Shown one piece after another: positions 8,799 through 17,359 of a stretch of DNA of 64,000 bases. The DNA is from JAMOAW01 sp039908535. GTDB taxonomy: Bacteria; Pseudomonadota; Magnetococcia; Magnetococcales; JADFZT01. The stretch covers positions 1 through 64,000 of the forward strand of contig JAMOAW010000007.1 in the NCBI GenBank assembly GCA_039908535.1, in the 5' to 3' direction. The translations under genes and the position numbers were made by a program. The notes below the pieces were generated by a model. It saw nothing but the letters and a program-made list of their open reading frames with translations. It was not told where the DNA came from and ran no database searches. Position 1 is the stretch's first letter, and each line of letters starts with the position of its first letter.

Positions 8799-9223
8799 TT
8801 TCCGATATCGGCGTTATCCCCCTCCCCTCCTTCAATGCCATCGGCTCCCAACGAATAGATATCAATCGCCCCATGCAGACCAGGACTTAAAAAAAGATAT
8901 GGGCGATCCCAAGGATCCTTCGGCATCCGCGAAAGATACCCCTCACTTTTCCAATTGGGGGGTTCAGGAGCGGATTGGGGCATGGTCACCAATGCCTCCA
9001 ACCCCTGATCGGTGGTAGGGTAGATAAAATTATCGAGTTTATATAATCCCAACGCGCTCTCTATGGTACGAATATCCTGCTTGGCCTTGACAATCCGAGC
9101 CTGCCCCGGTCGATCCATCACCCGAGGCACCACCAGGGTCGCCAAAATGGCCAAAATCACCACCACCACCATGATTTCAATCAGAGTAAATCCTGCTTCA
9201 TTATTTTTATGATATGTCATCAT
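8783..9223 (-). CDS. gspG: Type II secretion system major pseudopilin G
   Basis: A 146-residue major pseudopilin. The leader ends in EAG before FTLIEIMVVVVILAILATLV with the position-5 glutamate. The C-terminus has the calcium-binding signature SLGADGIEGGEGDNADIGNW, and YPTTDQGLEAL is characteristic of GspG. It polymerises into the piston-like pseudopilus. The start is one of two adjacent ATG codons at 9223 and 9220, preceded by weak AGG elements. It heads the gsp operon in this window; gspC, D, E and F, often upstream, are absent and an IS66-family element lies there instead. Confidence 0.95.
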   Translation of the reverse strand: MMTYHKNNEAGFTLIEIMVVVVILAILATLVVPRVMDRPGQARIVKAKQDIRTIESALGLYKLDNFIYPTTDQGLEALVTMPQSAPEPPNWKSEGYLSRMPKDPWDRPYLFLSPGLHGAIDIYSLGADGIEGGEGDNADIGNWNLE

Positions 9224-9298
9224 CCTATTCCTATTTTATTGAGTTCCTACAGAGTAATACCTTTTGGACAAAAATCAGAGACACCCCCCTGGGGAATT

Positions 9299-10990
9299 GT
9301 AACCGTTCAGCCCCCCTCCCGCACGAAAGCCAAATTTATGGCAATAGCAAACACTGCTATCAACCAAAAAGAGCAGGCATCGGCATATCCGGCGGCATTT
9401 CCCCTCGTCGCCGCGCTGTGATTACCCGGGGGAGAAAATCCCAAATTTTTATCCCTCGTAATCGGCCTGTTTCGATGATGCTCGCCAGGACAGCGACTGT
9501 CTGACTCCCTTCAGCAGTACGGGTTCCATGGCTGATTTGACGAGCAATGACCAAGTGCCGCAAGATTCTTTCCGCCACATTGTTGGTTGCTGGCATTTCT
9601 GGATACTCCACCACCATCCATATAGCATTCCAATCATTGAGGAATTCCTTAGCCAGCTCTAGAGTTTTTTGATGCTCATCATGCTCGATCACCAATTCGC
9701 AGTATTCATGAAACGCGTCCAGTCGATGCCGCACTGTCTCCAGTGAGCACTCTCCAAGCCGATAGTTCAGCTCAGACCCCAGCACGGCCAGGGCTGTATT
9801 GCCGAATTCCCTCGCTTCCTCCGTCAAGCTTTCAGATAGGCCATATGCCTTGCGGATCAAATGAGCCAAGCAGCGCAACCGTTTCGGAAAAATCCGATAC
9901 AGGAGGAGGCCGTCACTCATGAGCCATCCAGTGAAGGCTTTCGTCAAGACGCGTAAAACAACCTCTTGCTGCCGTTTTCCGATCACGAACAGGACGATCG
10001 AGTTGCTGATAAAAACCCACAGCCAGGGGACTTTTACTTTCTCGTTCCACGGCGTCTCATCCACATTGACCAAAGGTTCTTTGGGCATCGCTGCCAGCAG
10101 CAAGAGATAGATGGGCAACGTCGCTAAAGCGGCTTCACGGACGCAGGTATCGATTGTCCCGGTGCCACCCGCAATCCAAACCAGACCTGTAAAAATTCTT
10201 GTATCCGTGCCCGTGACAAACGCATCCTATAGGTCAGAAAAACAATGAAACTCGCCAATCGTGGTCCGATGAGACGCCATTCGCTCAACCTCGTCGTGAT
10301 CGTGCCATCTGCAGATTCATAGCCGTCCCCCTGGCTTGGCATCAGCAGAGACTGGTGACCGCACCCGCAGCATTCTGTTTCGCCATAATGGTGCAGGGTG
10401 CATTCCAGTTCTACGCCCCAATGCTGATCATTATGTTCCTTTATATCAATGACGTAAAAACCAGTCTTGGCAAAGAAAGGAGCTTCCGACGGTAAAATCT
10501 CTCCGCATGCCGTGCATTGGGTTGCGCAATGAACCTCAAGCCTGTGGGGAGGAATTACCTGAGTGCGACCATATCCTGGCGCACCCAATTGTTTTCCGGC
10601 CTTGCGCTTTGATTTGTTTGGGTCGTTTGACTTTTCTGGTTGATCGACAATGCCTGCCCCATCTAGGGACTGCGCTGAATTCTCCTCATCATTGAGTTTC
10701 GTTTTTTTCTGTTTGGCGGAAGAGCTATCCCCTTCATCGGTATCTGCTTCAGCTGCCTTATCCACGGGCATGCCCAGGTAGGCGGGACGACTGCCCGGTG
10801 GAACCGAACTGTTCTGAGGATTTTGGTCCAACCGCTCTCGCGATTCTTTGAGATCAGTCAGCAATTTTTTGCTCACTGCTCGCAAGCGGTCCATATCAAG
10901 TGAGTCCAAGTAGGCGTCGCCCATCTGTTTCAGATCGTGATTGGGTAATTTCATCGCACCGAACACCTTTCAACGAGAACATCATGCCCT
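9299..10990 (-). mobile_element. IS66-family element or remnant
   Basis: The transposase remnant is bounded on the gspG side by GTAACCGTTCAG at 9299-9310, whose GTAA start resembles IS66-family ends. I cannot find the matching inverted end on the other side, where a dispersed hairpin repeat begins near 10975, so that boundary is approximate and the element may be incomplete. No tnpA or tnpB accessory genes are present. The same 11 bases occur twice more at 26020 and 26081. Confidence 0.6.
9360..10954 (-). pseudogene. IS66-family transposase (TnpC type), frameshifted
   Basis: Two reading frames encode one transposase of about 530 residues. The first (10954 down to 10124) has a coiled N-terminus, a charged linker, the zinc-binding cysteine region (CTACGEI and CCGCGH) and the start of the catalytic core. 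The second (ending at 9360) has the DDE residues in NVDETPW, MSDG and NNVAERILRH. Around 10155 the run CCGGGACA needs one more G to restore the conserved VAPGTID reading; one base back gives the second frame. This is either a single-base deletion or a programmed -1 shift. The first ATG at 10954 follows GAAAGGTG. Confidence 0.85.
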
Positions 10991-11100
10991 GCGGGCAAAA
11001 GAAAAATCAAATACAAAACCTTGGGGGATGAATCCCCCAAACCCCCTCTTTTTTTTAAAAATTAAAAAAAAAGGGGTCTGGGGGATTGCCCCCAGTGTGT
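10975..11100. repeat. Dispersed intergenic hairpin repeat, copy 2
   Basis: Two hairpins, TTGGGGGA-TGAA-TCCCCCAA and CTGGGGG-ATTG-CCCCCAG, are separated by T and A runs. On the complementary strand the element continues into TTTTGCCCGCAGGGCATGAT, which also follows the copy at 21250-21395. It lies between the IS66 remnant and the truncated PIN-like gene. The remaining bases up to 11223 show no gene. Confidence 0.8.
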
Positions 11101-11223
11101 TCGTTTCATAGGGGGCACCTTATTGATAGATAAAAGTTTTCACAATCCGTTTCTATCATGGAAAACCCTTCAAAATCTACTCTTTTTACGAAATCAGATT
11201 AGAATTATTGCACGATCACTTCG

Positions 11224-11553
11224 TTATAAAAGATCTACACCCATCGTAAATGATGTCTCCTTAGGCATCTCTGATACCAACCGGCCCGCCCAAAAAGCCA
11301 AACCGAAGTCGGCAGCATTCTTTCCGCCCCTGTCCATCCCAACAAACTCCAGTCGGCCCTCGTGAATGGCTTTTGCAAGGACGATAACCAACCCCAACGG
11401 AACCTTCGGCTCAATACCCGCAAAACAGACAATAATCTTGGAAAATTCACTCAGTGTCTCAGGTAACTGCCCCAATTCTGCCGGACAGTTTTCCAAGTCA
11501 ATCAGTAAAACACGTGGCGGCATTGCTGCGACGGCTCTTTCAGATTCGCTCAT
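11224..11553 (-). pseudogene. PIN-like domain protein, apparently truncated at its C-terminus
   Basis: The 109 residues begin with RVLLIDLENCP, an acidic PIN/NYN-like first strand, followed by a Rossmann-like pattern and an FVGMDRGGKNAADFGLAFW helix that would carry the second set of acidic residues. PIN-like proteins of this kind normally continue with a strand of the form SFTIVSKDxxxD. Here the frame ends with FTMGVDLL, so the last catalytic acidic region seems lost. The ATG overlaps the stop codon of the HU/IHF gene (ATGA), showing they were one operon. An IS66 remnant and a repeat lie just downstream and may have caused the loss. The truncation is inferred from memory of the family and was not aligned. 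Confidence 0.6.
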
Positions 11554-11825
11554 TTATCCACCCGCTCCCGCAACTCTTTCCCTGCCTTGAAAAATGCAAT
11601 CTGCTTTGCCGGAACCTGAACATTCTCACCCGTTTTTGGGTTACGACCAGTCCAGGCATCCCGTTTTTTAATGTCGAAACATCCAACCCCCCGAATCTCC
11701 ACCCGTTCCCCCTTTGCCAAGGAAGCGGCGATTCCTTTCAGAACGGTATCAACAACCGTTCCAGCTTCCTTGATGGATAGACCTCTTTGGAGTGCCAATT
11801 CTTGGATAATTTCAGCCTTGAGCAT
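11550..11825 (-). CDS. HU/IHF-family DNA-binding protein
   Basis: A 91-residue histone-like protein of standard length. The beta-arm signature VEIRGVGCFDIKKR followed by TGRNPKTGENV and the C-terminal FKAGKELRERV are diagnostic. It binds and bends DNA as a dimer. The RxGRNPxTG arm does not alone separate HU from IHF subunits; the VEIRG-G-F wording is closer to IHF-beta. The ATG start follows GGGGAAAAG. It is followed, with a 4-base overlap, by the truncated PIN-like gene. Confidence 0.92.
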   Translation of the reverse strand: MLKAEIIQELALQRGLSIKEAGTVVDTVLKGIAASLAKGERVEIRGVGCFDIKKRDAWTGRNPKTGENVQVPAKQIAFFKAGKELRERVDK

Positions 11826-12284
11826 CTTTTCCCCATTTTTGGATATTCTCCAACCATTTTCTCTAACGTATCCCCCTCCATCAACTCTTCAACGTCAACA
11901 ATTTTACCCGGTCAATGAAACTCGTCATCAAAAACGGCTGTCAAAATTGGCAACCACGCACTCCAACGAAATATTCTCTCCGATTTTCAAAGCCAGCAAA
12001 ATTGCAAAAAAACACGCCACATCCGCTAGTTCTCCATTCTCAAAATCCCATTTTATCCGTTTTAATCCGGTTCGACAACCACTCACATTTTCGAACTCGC
12101 CATTCATTATTAAATGCTAATATTTTTTTAAATTCATAGACATAAAGCGGGTCCAGAGCTTTTGGAGAATGGGGGAGAAGAGAGAATGAAAACGGTTGTT
12201 TTGGCTTTTGTAGGGTGCGTTTTCAGACGTATTTATTGTTGGAATATTTTTTCTAACTGTTGGAAATATTGGAATTTTTTTAAT
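11826..12284. other. Intergenic region without a recognisable gene
   Basis: About 460 bases upstream of the HU/IHF gene. Small open frames here have no family resemblance and no ribosome-binding sites. The promoter of the HU/IHF gene should lie near 11830-11950, but I could not pick a convincing -35/-10 pair. Confidence 0.5.
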
Positions 12285-12316
12285 AAAAAAGGCCACTTTG
12301 GGAGTGGCCTTTTTTA
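12285..12316 (-). terminator. Rho-independent terminator of tRNA-Lys
   Basis: An 8-base-pair stem AGGCCACT/AGTGGCCT with a 5-base loop, flanked by A and T runs so that it can act in both directions. It lies 26 bases beyond the 3' end of the minus-strand tRNA-Lys. Confidence 0.85.
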
Positions 12317-12341
12317 CAGAGAAACAACTTAATTATTTTAT

Positions 12342-12417
<76 letters not shown>

Positions 12418-12629
12418 ATCTATAATTTTTGAAATATATCACTGAATTGGTTTTTAGGTCAAGTTTGTTTGTGAGAGGTGGTCATTATTCTCCTTTACAT
12501 AAAAAAACAAAGATCAAAAAAAGTATTTTAAATTAATGTGTTAAAAGAAGATTAAAAAGAAAATTTTAAATTTTGTTAATCAACAGTTGACAAAAACACA
12601 CTTTCCAGACAATCTATGCACTGCTTTTC

Positions 12630-12720
12630 GGAGAGATGGCCGAGCTGGCTGAAGGCGGCACCCTGCTAAGGTGTTATATCCGTTAGGGTATCGAGGGTTC
12701 GAATCCCTCTCTCTCCGCCA
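12630..12720 (+). tRNA. tRNA-Ser (GCU anticodon)
   Basis: A 91-base class II tRNA with encoded CCA. The acceptor stem is GGAGAGA/TCTCTCC, the anticodon loop CTGCTAA gives GCT, and a long variable arm precedes the T-arm GGTTCGAATCC. It is followed 25 bases later by the lipoprotein gene. Confidence 0.97.
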
Positions 12721-12745
12721 TTTACACCGCACCACCGGATAAAAC

Positions 12746-13546
12746 ATGTCTATCACCCCCAAAGCAACCCTCTTTTTGCTATTTACATGGCTCCTATCAG
12801 GCTGTCAATTTGACTCTGATCTTGATCCTCAAAATCAAACACTCTATGTCCCACTTGAAAAACAAACTGAAGAGATAGGACAACTCCCTCTTGCACCACA
12901 TGTACTCACACTAAAAGCTCGACCAACTGCGGCGATGCTCCAGGAAAATCATAACTTATCCATGCGATTTCGTATCCTCGATAAACGAATCATGCGAATC
13001 CATACACTTGACGTCCCTGTTGGTTATAAAGCCTCTGGTCCTTGGGGAGGGATAATAGAATTGATGGCTTTTGTACCGGATCTTTTAATCCATGAAGGTA
13101 CTTCCCTCCATGGTCCAGAGGGACACGTCAATCCTGCCGTCTGGATCGTACTAAAAAATGAAAAAGATGCCATTATCTATGAAGGATGGATTTTTCAACG
13201 TGATGTCGCACAAACCGCATGGGATGACCAACGCTTTGATTTGACCTTTATGGGACCTCTCTCCGATCAAATTGAACAGGCTCCTTTAAATACAGAAACT
13301 ATAAATCAAGAGCTACCTGACCAAATTCAACCCGATGAACAGGTTCCAACTGAACAGGTTCCAACTGAACAGATTCCAATTGAACAGATTCCAACTGAAC
13401 AGATTCCAACTGAACAGATTCCAACTGAAAAAAAACCGACTGGAAAAAAACCAACTGAAAAGCCACAACCAGAGATACCATCTCAACCAGAACAAGAATT
13501 ACAGGAACTCCTGGAACAAGAATTAATCAATCAAAAAAGATTGTAA
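12746..13546 (+). CDS. Lipoprotein, DUF2155-like, with a PTEQI repeat tail
   Basis: A 266-residue protein. A short hydrophobic leader ends in the lipobox LLSGC (cysteine 20), so the mature protein is probably attached to a membrane. Residues 75-175 (from RFRILDKRIMRIHTLDVPVG to IYEGWIFQRD) resemble the DUF2155 pattern: LDK, then VPVG, then a GW-F motif. This family has no known function. From about residue 196 to 240 the protein is a low-complexity ladder of (E/K)Q(I/V)PT units encoded by 15-base tandem repeats, followed by a Pro/Gln/Glu-rich end, perhaps a periplasmic spacer. There is no clear ribosome-binding site. The family call is from motif memory only. Confidence 0.7.
   Translation: MSITPKATLFLLFTWLLSGCQFDSDLDPQNQTLYVPLEKQTEEIGQLPLAPHVLTLKARPTAAMLQENHNLSMRFRILDKRIMRIHTLDVPVGYKASGPWGGIIELMAFVPDLLIHEGTSLHGPEGHVNPAVWIVLKNEKDAIIYEGWIFQRDVAQTAWDDQRFDLTFMGPLSDQIEQAPLNTETINQELPDQIQPDEQVPTEQVPTEQIPIEQIPTEQIPTEQIPTEKKPTGKKPTEKPQPEIPSQPEQELQELLEQELINQKRL
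13337..13462 (+). repeat. 15-base coding tandem repeat
   Basis: Eight or nine tandem 15-base units, from GAACAGGTTCCAACT through several GAACAGATTCCAACT copies to diverged units with A runs (GGAAAAAAACCAACT). Each unit adds five residues (EQIPT-like) in frame. Near-identical central units suggest recent slippage. Confidence 0.9.
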
Positions 13547-13561
13547 AAATTGACCTCTGAC

Positions 13562-14029
13562 ATGGAATGGAAATTTTTAGAAGCAGATCGCTCTGCACAA
13601 CTCCTGGCTTTGGTCGCCGCCACAGAAGGAGGCGGACAAAATGAAATTCCTGTGGGGGCCGTAATCTGTGCTGCCAATGGCAAAATTCTCGCATATTCCC
13701 CTAATCAATCCTTAAAAAATCATGATCCTATCGGACATGCCGAAATACGCGTTTTACGCCAAGCCGCCCAACGCATGGAAAATTATCGTTTATCTGGAGC
13801 GGTCTTGACCGTTAGTCTACAGCCATGTCCGATGTGTCTTTTTGCCGCAAACATTGCGCGGATAAATAAAATAAATTATCTGGCACAACAATTTTTTCCA
13901 AATATTAACTCTCAATATATTGAAATAAAAAACAAATCATCATACGCTTCCACGAATCAAGAGGATCCTATGACCCTTGCTGCTGGAAATCTCCTACGAT
14001 TTTTCTTTGAAAAAAAGCGCGCAATCTGA
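13562..14029 (+). CDS. tadA: tRNA adenosine deaminase, A34 to inosine
   Basis: About 155 residues with the cytidine/deoxycytidylate deaminase zinc motifs: IGHAEIRVL (zinc histidine and proton-shuttling glutamate) and PCPMC (two zinc cysteines). The NEIPVGAV strand is characteristic of TadA. The enzyme converts wobble A34 of tRNA-Arg(ACG) to inosine. The ATG at 13562 is preferred to a TTG four codons upstream; neither has a strong ribosome-binding site. The C-terminal part after the PCPMC helix is less conserved. The tadA-ffs-dnaX order, here with tRNA-Ser in between, is common in proteobacteria and supports the call. Confidence 0.9.
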   Translation: MEWKFLEADRSAQLLALVAATEGGGQNEIPVGAVICAANGKILAYSPNQSLKNHDPIGHAEIRVLRQAAQRMENYRLSGAVLTVSLQPCPMCLFAANIARINKINYLAQQFFPNINSQYIEIKNKSSYASTNQEDPMTLAAGNLLRFFFEKKRAI

Positions 14030-14119
14030 TTTAATTCGATCTTGTCAATAAAGCTTGGGAAGTGCTTGCTTCATGGACGGCCCATTGGCATTGGCACAGC
14101 ATCCATTGTCAATTTATTC

Positions 14120-14209
14120 GGAGAGATGACCGAGCGGTTTAAGGTGCACGCCTGGAAAGCGTGTGTATCCTAACAGGTACCGAGGGTTCGAATCCCTCTC
14201 TCTCCGCCA
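14120..14209 (+). tRNA. tRNA-Ser (GGA anticodon)
   Basis: A 90-base class II tRNA with encoded CCA. The acceptor stem is GGAGAGA/TCTCTCC, the anticodon loop CTGGAAA gives GGA, and a long variable arm precedes GGTTCGAATCC. It shares its acceptor and T-arm with the tRNA-Ser at 12630. Confidence 0.97.
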
Positions 14210-14228
14210 CTTCCATTATTCAAATTCT

Positions 14229-14349
14229 GCGGGCGGCGTTGATGATCAGGCCCCACGCAATAGAAACCCGCCAACCCCGTCAGGACCGGAAGGTAGCAGC
14301 GGTAACGGGATCTTCTATGTGCCGTGGGTCGCCTGGTCGGAGCCGCCCT
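14229..14349 (+). ncRNA. ffs: Signal recognition particle 4.5S RNA
   Basis: About 120 bases that fold into one long hairpin: GGGCGGC near the 5' end pairs with GCCGCCC at the 3' end. The apex carries the conserved SRP domain IV sequence CAGGACCGGAAGGTAGCAGC with a GGAA tetraloop and the AGCAG internal loop that binds Ffh. It lies between tRNA-Ser and dnaX, a usual location. Confidence 0.95.
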
Positions 14350-14404
14350 TTATATCTATAGATATAAAACCTTAAAGGGCTAAAACTGCACCAAAATCCA
14401 GCTT

Positions 14405-14475
14405 CCCTTTTTTTTCTCTTCAAAAGAAAGAGGGGGGGCTGAAGGATTCATTCCCCAGGGTTTTGCTTATATTCT
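14405..14475. repeat. Dispersed intergenic hairpin repeat, degenerate copy
   Basis: A weakened version of the hairpin family (CTGAAGGATTCATTCCCCAG with an adjoining GGGTTTTGCTTA) lies between ffs and dnaX. The flanking T-rich stretch before it could terminate ffs transcription. Confidence 0.6.
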
Positions 14476-14548
14476 TTTGCCCAAAAAGGATCATGTTTTA
14501 GATTTCCAGCCTGTTTCCTATGGTATTGTATAGACTAAGGAAAAATGT

Positions 14549-16273
14549 ATGTCCTCCTATGTGGTATTGGCACGTAAATGGCGTCCACGTCGCTTTGAAG
14601 CCTTGATCGGTCAGGATCACGTCACCCGCTCATTGCGTAATGCTTTGGAAAGCGGGCGGATCTCCCATGCTTTTGTTTTTACTGGAACCAGAGGGGTTGG
14701 AAAAACCACCTTGGCCCGTTTACTCGCCATGTGCCTCAATTGTCAACAAGGAATTACCGCTCAACCGTGTGGAACATGTGACTCTTGCCAAGAGATCACC
14801 GCAGGAGGAAGCCCAGATGTCTTGGAAATTGATGCCGCCTCACGAACCAAAGTCGATCAAATGCGTGAATTGTTGGATATGGTCTGTTATGCCCCGTCTG
14901 CCTCTCGATTTAAGGTTTTTATTCTTGATGAGGTGCATATGCTCTCCAATCAGGCCTTTAACGCCCTGTTGAAAACCTTGGAAGAGCCACCCTCCCATGT
15001 AAAATTTATTTTTGCCACCACCGAACCGCGTAAAATACCAGCCACCATTCTTAGCCGCTGTCAACGTTATGATCTAAAGCGAGTTCCTCTAGATCTTTTG
15101 CGCCAACATTTAGAAAATGTGTTGCAGACAGAGGGGCATCTGTTTGATTCCCCTGGCTTAGCGGCCGTGGTACGGGCGGCCGATGGTTCGGTGCGTGATG
15201 CCTTGTCTTTGCTTGATCAGGTGATCTCTCATGGAGCTGGCGAGGTCCGTTATGAAGAGGTCCGTCATCTTTTGGGATTGGTGGACCACGAGGCTGTCGT
15301 TGGATTGTTTGGCCACCTGCTGGCTGGTGCTGGAAAATTGGCCTTAGAGGCCGCTCAACAATTTCATATTCGAGGCATAGAACCCGCCAACCTTGTCAAC
15401 GATCTATTAGAATTGGTCCATACCGCCACTAGATATCGGGTTTTGGGGGGGATAGAGGGGATCTCCCCGTCCCACATTGACGATCCTTTACGACAGATGA
15501 CCCAATCTATCGGCCATGAACAACTACAAATGATTTATCAAGTTCTTTTGCGTGGTCGTCAAGATTTAGAATTGGCTGAAAATCCAGCGCAAGCACTCGA
15601 CATGTTATTGCTACGCGTGGCCTTTTTAAAACCAATCCCAGATCTAGAGCGCTTAATTCAACGTTTAAGTGGTAAAACAGAGATAAAATCAGGTCCAAAT
15701 TCAGCCCATGGGCCAACCGTAATAAGTCAAAAAGAGAGTGCTTCTCCCGTTATAACGGAATTAGTTCATCCAAAATCTGAAGTACAACATATTATTTTTA
15801 AAAATGAAACACCGCATATTAATAAAATCAATGCATGCGAGCCGTTGACTTCTTGGATTCAATTGTTATCCTTCGCACGACAATATGAACCAAACTTGGA
15901 AACCAATCTTAAACAGCAAGTGGTCTGTTTGACATTCCAAAGCGGTTCGGAGGCCACCTCTCCTGAATTAATTTTAGAACAAACCAAAGAGTGTTTTTGG
16001 CCTGCTGCTAAACTTGAAGAAAAAATTCGTTCCTTCTTAGTTGCCAGAGGGTATATTCATGCCCGTGTGGTTGTTCATGCACCATCTGGAAAGGAAAGAC
16101 CGGAAACCATTCAAGAAGGCATAAACCGACAACGCAAAGAAGAAAAATACGCGGCTGAGCAAGAGGTTTCATCTCATCCGCTCATTCGTGATTTAATGTC
16201 TCGCTTTCAAGCTCGTTTGACCTCTGTAGAGCCTTTGGTTTCTCAAGATGGTGCAAACCCTGGTCAAAGTTAA
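14549..16273 (+). CDS. dnaX: DNA polymerase III tau/gamma subunit
   Basis: A 574-residue clamp-loader ATPase. Walker A is GTRGVGKTT (46-54), zinc cysteines are C65, C74, C77 and C80, Walker B is FILDEVH, and the sensor SRC motif is in LSRCQRYD. Domain III follows, then a poorly conserved tail (about 390-574) expected to contact the helicase and the polymerase. The ATG follows AAGGA. ybaB and recR follow in the same direction, the standard arrangement. I did not identify an obvious slippery site producing a short gamma form. Confidence 0.97.
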   Translation: MSSYVVLARKWRPRRFEALIGQDHVTRSLRNALESGRISHAFVFTGTRGVGKTTLARLLAMCLNCQQGITAQPCGTCDSCQEITAGGSPDVLEIDAASRTKVDQMRELLDMVCYAPSASRFKVFILDEVHMLSNQAFNALLKTLEEPPSHVKFIFATTEPRKIPATILSRCQRYDLKRVPLDLLRQHLENVLQTEGHLFDSPGLAAVVRAADGSVRDALSLLDQVISHGAGEVRYEEVRHLLGLVDHEAVVGLFGHLLAGAGKLALEAAQQFHIRGIEPANLVNDLLELVHTATRYRVLGGIEGISPSHIDDPLRQMTQSIGHEQLQMIYQVLLRGRQDLELAENPAQALDMLLLRVAFLKPIPDLERLIQRLSGKTEIKSGPNSAHGPTVISQKESASPVITELVHPKSEVQHIIFKNETPHINKINACEPLTSWIQLLSFARQYEPNLETNLKQQVVCLTFQSGSEATSPELILEQTKECFWPAAKLEEKIRSFLVARGYIHARVVVHAPSGKERPETIQEGINRQRKEEKYAAEQEVSSHPLIRDLMSRFQARLTSVEPLVSQDGANPGQS

Positions 16274-16282
16274 GGAGTTTTA

Positions 16283-16603
16283 ATGAAAAATATCGGAAAT
16301 ATTTTAAAACAGGCACAAGAAATGCAAGCTAAAATGGCAAAGATCCAAGAGGACCTTGGCAATGCCGTCTTGACGGGAAGTGCTGGCGGTGGTATGGTGG
16401 AAGTCACTATGAATGGCAAACAAGAGGTGGTAAAAGTTCGATTGGATCATACGGTTGTGGATGCAAATGACATTGAAATGCTTGAAGATTTAATTACTTC
16501 AGCATTCAATGATGCCCAAAGACGGATTCAGCAAATGGCTCAAGAACAGCTCTCCAAAGTCACTGGAGGCCTCAACATTCCTGGCCTGAATTTACCCTTT
16601 TGA
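16283..16603 (+). CDS. YbaB/EbfC nucleoid-associated protein
   Basis: A 106-residue protein with an N-terminal helix MKNIGNILKQAQEMQAKMAK, the conserved GSAGGGMVEVTMNGKQEV core and a C-terminal helix. The family forms tweezer-like dimers that bind DNA; the physiological role is unsettled. A strong AAGGAG precedes the ATG. It lies nine bases after dnaX and 46 bases before recR, the usual order. Confidence 0.96.
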   Translation: MKNIGNILKQAQEMQAKMAKIQEDLGNAVLTGSAGGGMVEVTMNGKQEVVKVRLDHTVVDANDIEMLEDLITSAFNDAQRRIQQMAQEQLSKVTGGLNIPGLNLPF

Positions 16604-16649
16604 ACGCTGATCTTCTTGATAAATTTTTCATCAGAATCCATTGAACTAA

Positions 16650-17258
16650 ATGGGTGGTTTAAACCTCTTACCTACTGTCGAACGAGCGATTCGACTCTTC
16701 AGTCGATTTCCTGGTTTTGGTCGTAAAAGTGCGCAAAGATTGGTGTATCATTTTTTACGTCAACAAAAAGACGAAATTGGGCAACTCATAACAGTTTTGG
16801 AAGATTTAAAAAGGCAGGTCAGACCCTGCATGATCTGCTTTAACTTGGCTGAATCGGATAAATGCGTCATTTGCGCCGATCCCTCTCGTGACACTGAAAT
16901 ACTTTGTGTGGTAGAAGAACCACAGGATTTACAAGCAATTGAGAGTACACATTTATTTAAAGGCCTCTATCATGTCTTGGGGGGACATTTGAGTCCTCTG
17001 GACAACGTTGGTCCAGAAGAACTACATTTAGCCCAGTTGGAGCATCGTTTAAAGAATAACTCTTTCCGAGAGTTAATCTTGGCAACCAACCCAACCATAG
17101 AAGGCGATGCCACTGCCCACTATGTGGCCCAATTGGCTCAACCTTGGGTCAAAATAATGACAAGGCTGGGGTTAGGACTACCAATGGGTGGGGAATTAGA
17201 ATATGTAGATGAATCAACGTTGTATCAGGCTTTGGCTGGCAGACGGCATTATATATAA
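16650..17258 (+). CDS. recR: Recombination mediator RecR
   Basis: A 202-residue protein of standard length. An N-terminal helix-hairpin-helix (FPGFGRKSAQRL) is followed by a C4 zinc finger (C60, C63, C72, C75) and a Toprim domain with CVVEEPQDL and ATNPTIEGDAT. RecR works with RecF/RecO to load RecA at gaps. The predicted ATG has no obvious Shine-Dalgarno sequence, but the downstream methionines are too late for the domain. Confidence 0.96.
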   Translation: MGGLNLLPTVERAIRLFSRFPGFGRKSAQRLVYHFLRQQKDEIGQLITVLEDLKRQVRPCMICFNLAESDKCVICADPSRDTEILCVVEEPQDLQAIESTHLFKGLYHVLGGHLSPLDNVGPEELHLAQLEHRLKNNSFRELILATNPTIEGDATAHYVAQLAQPWVKIMTRLGLGLPMGGELEYVDESTLYQALAGRRHYI

Positions 17259-17359
17259 AATCTGTCGCTTTTTTACAAGGGGTTCCAAATAACTTTTTTG
17301 CCTAGTATCCTATTCAATGATAGGTACTTTAGTTTGAGAATCCTGGAAGTTACTAAACT

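Noticed and set aside
10960..11140. Right inverted end of the IS66 element
   Set aside because: No sequence matching the complement of GTAACCGTTCA was found; the G/C-rich stretch there belongs to the dispersed hairpin family.
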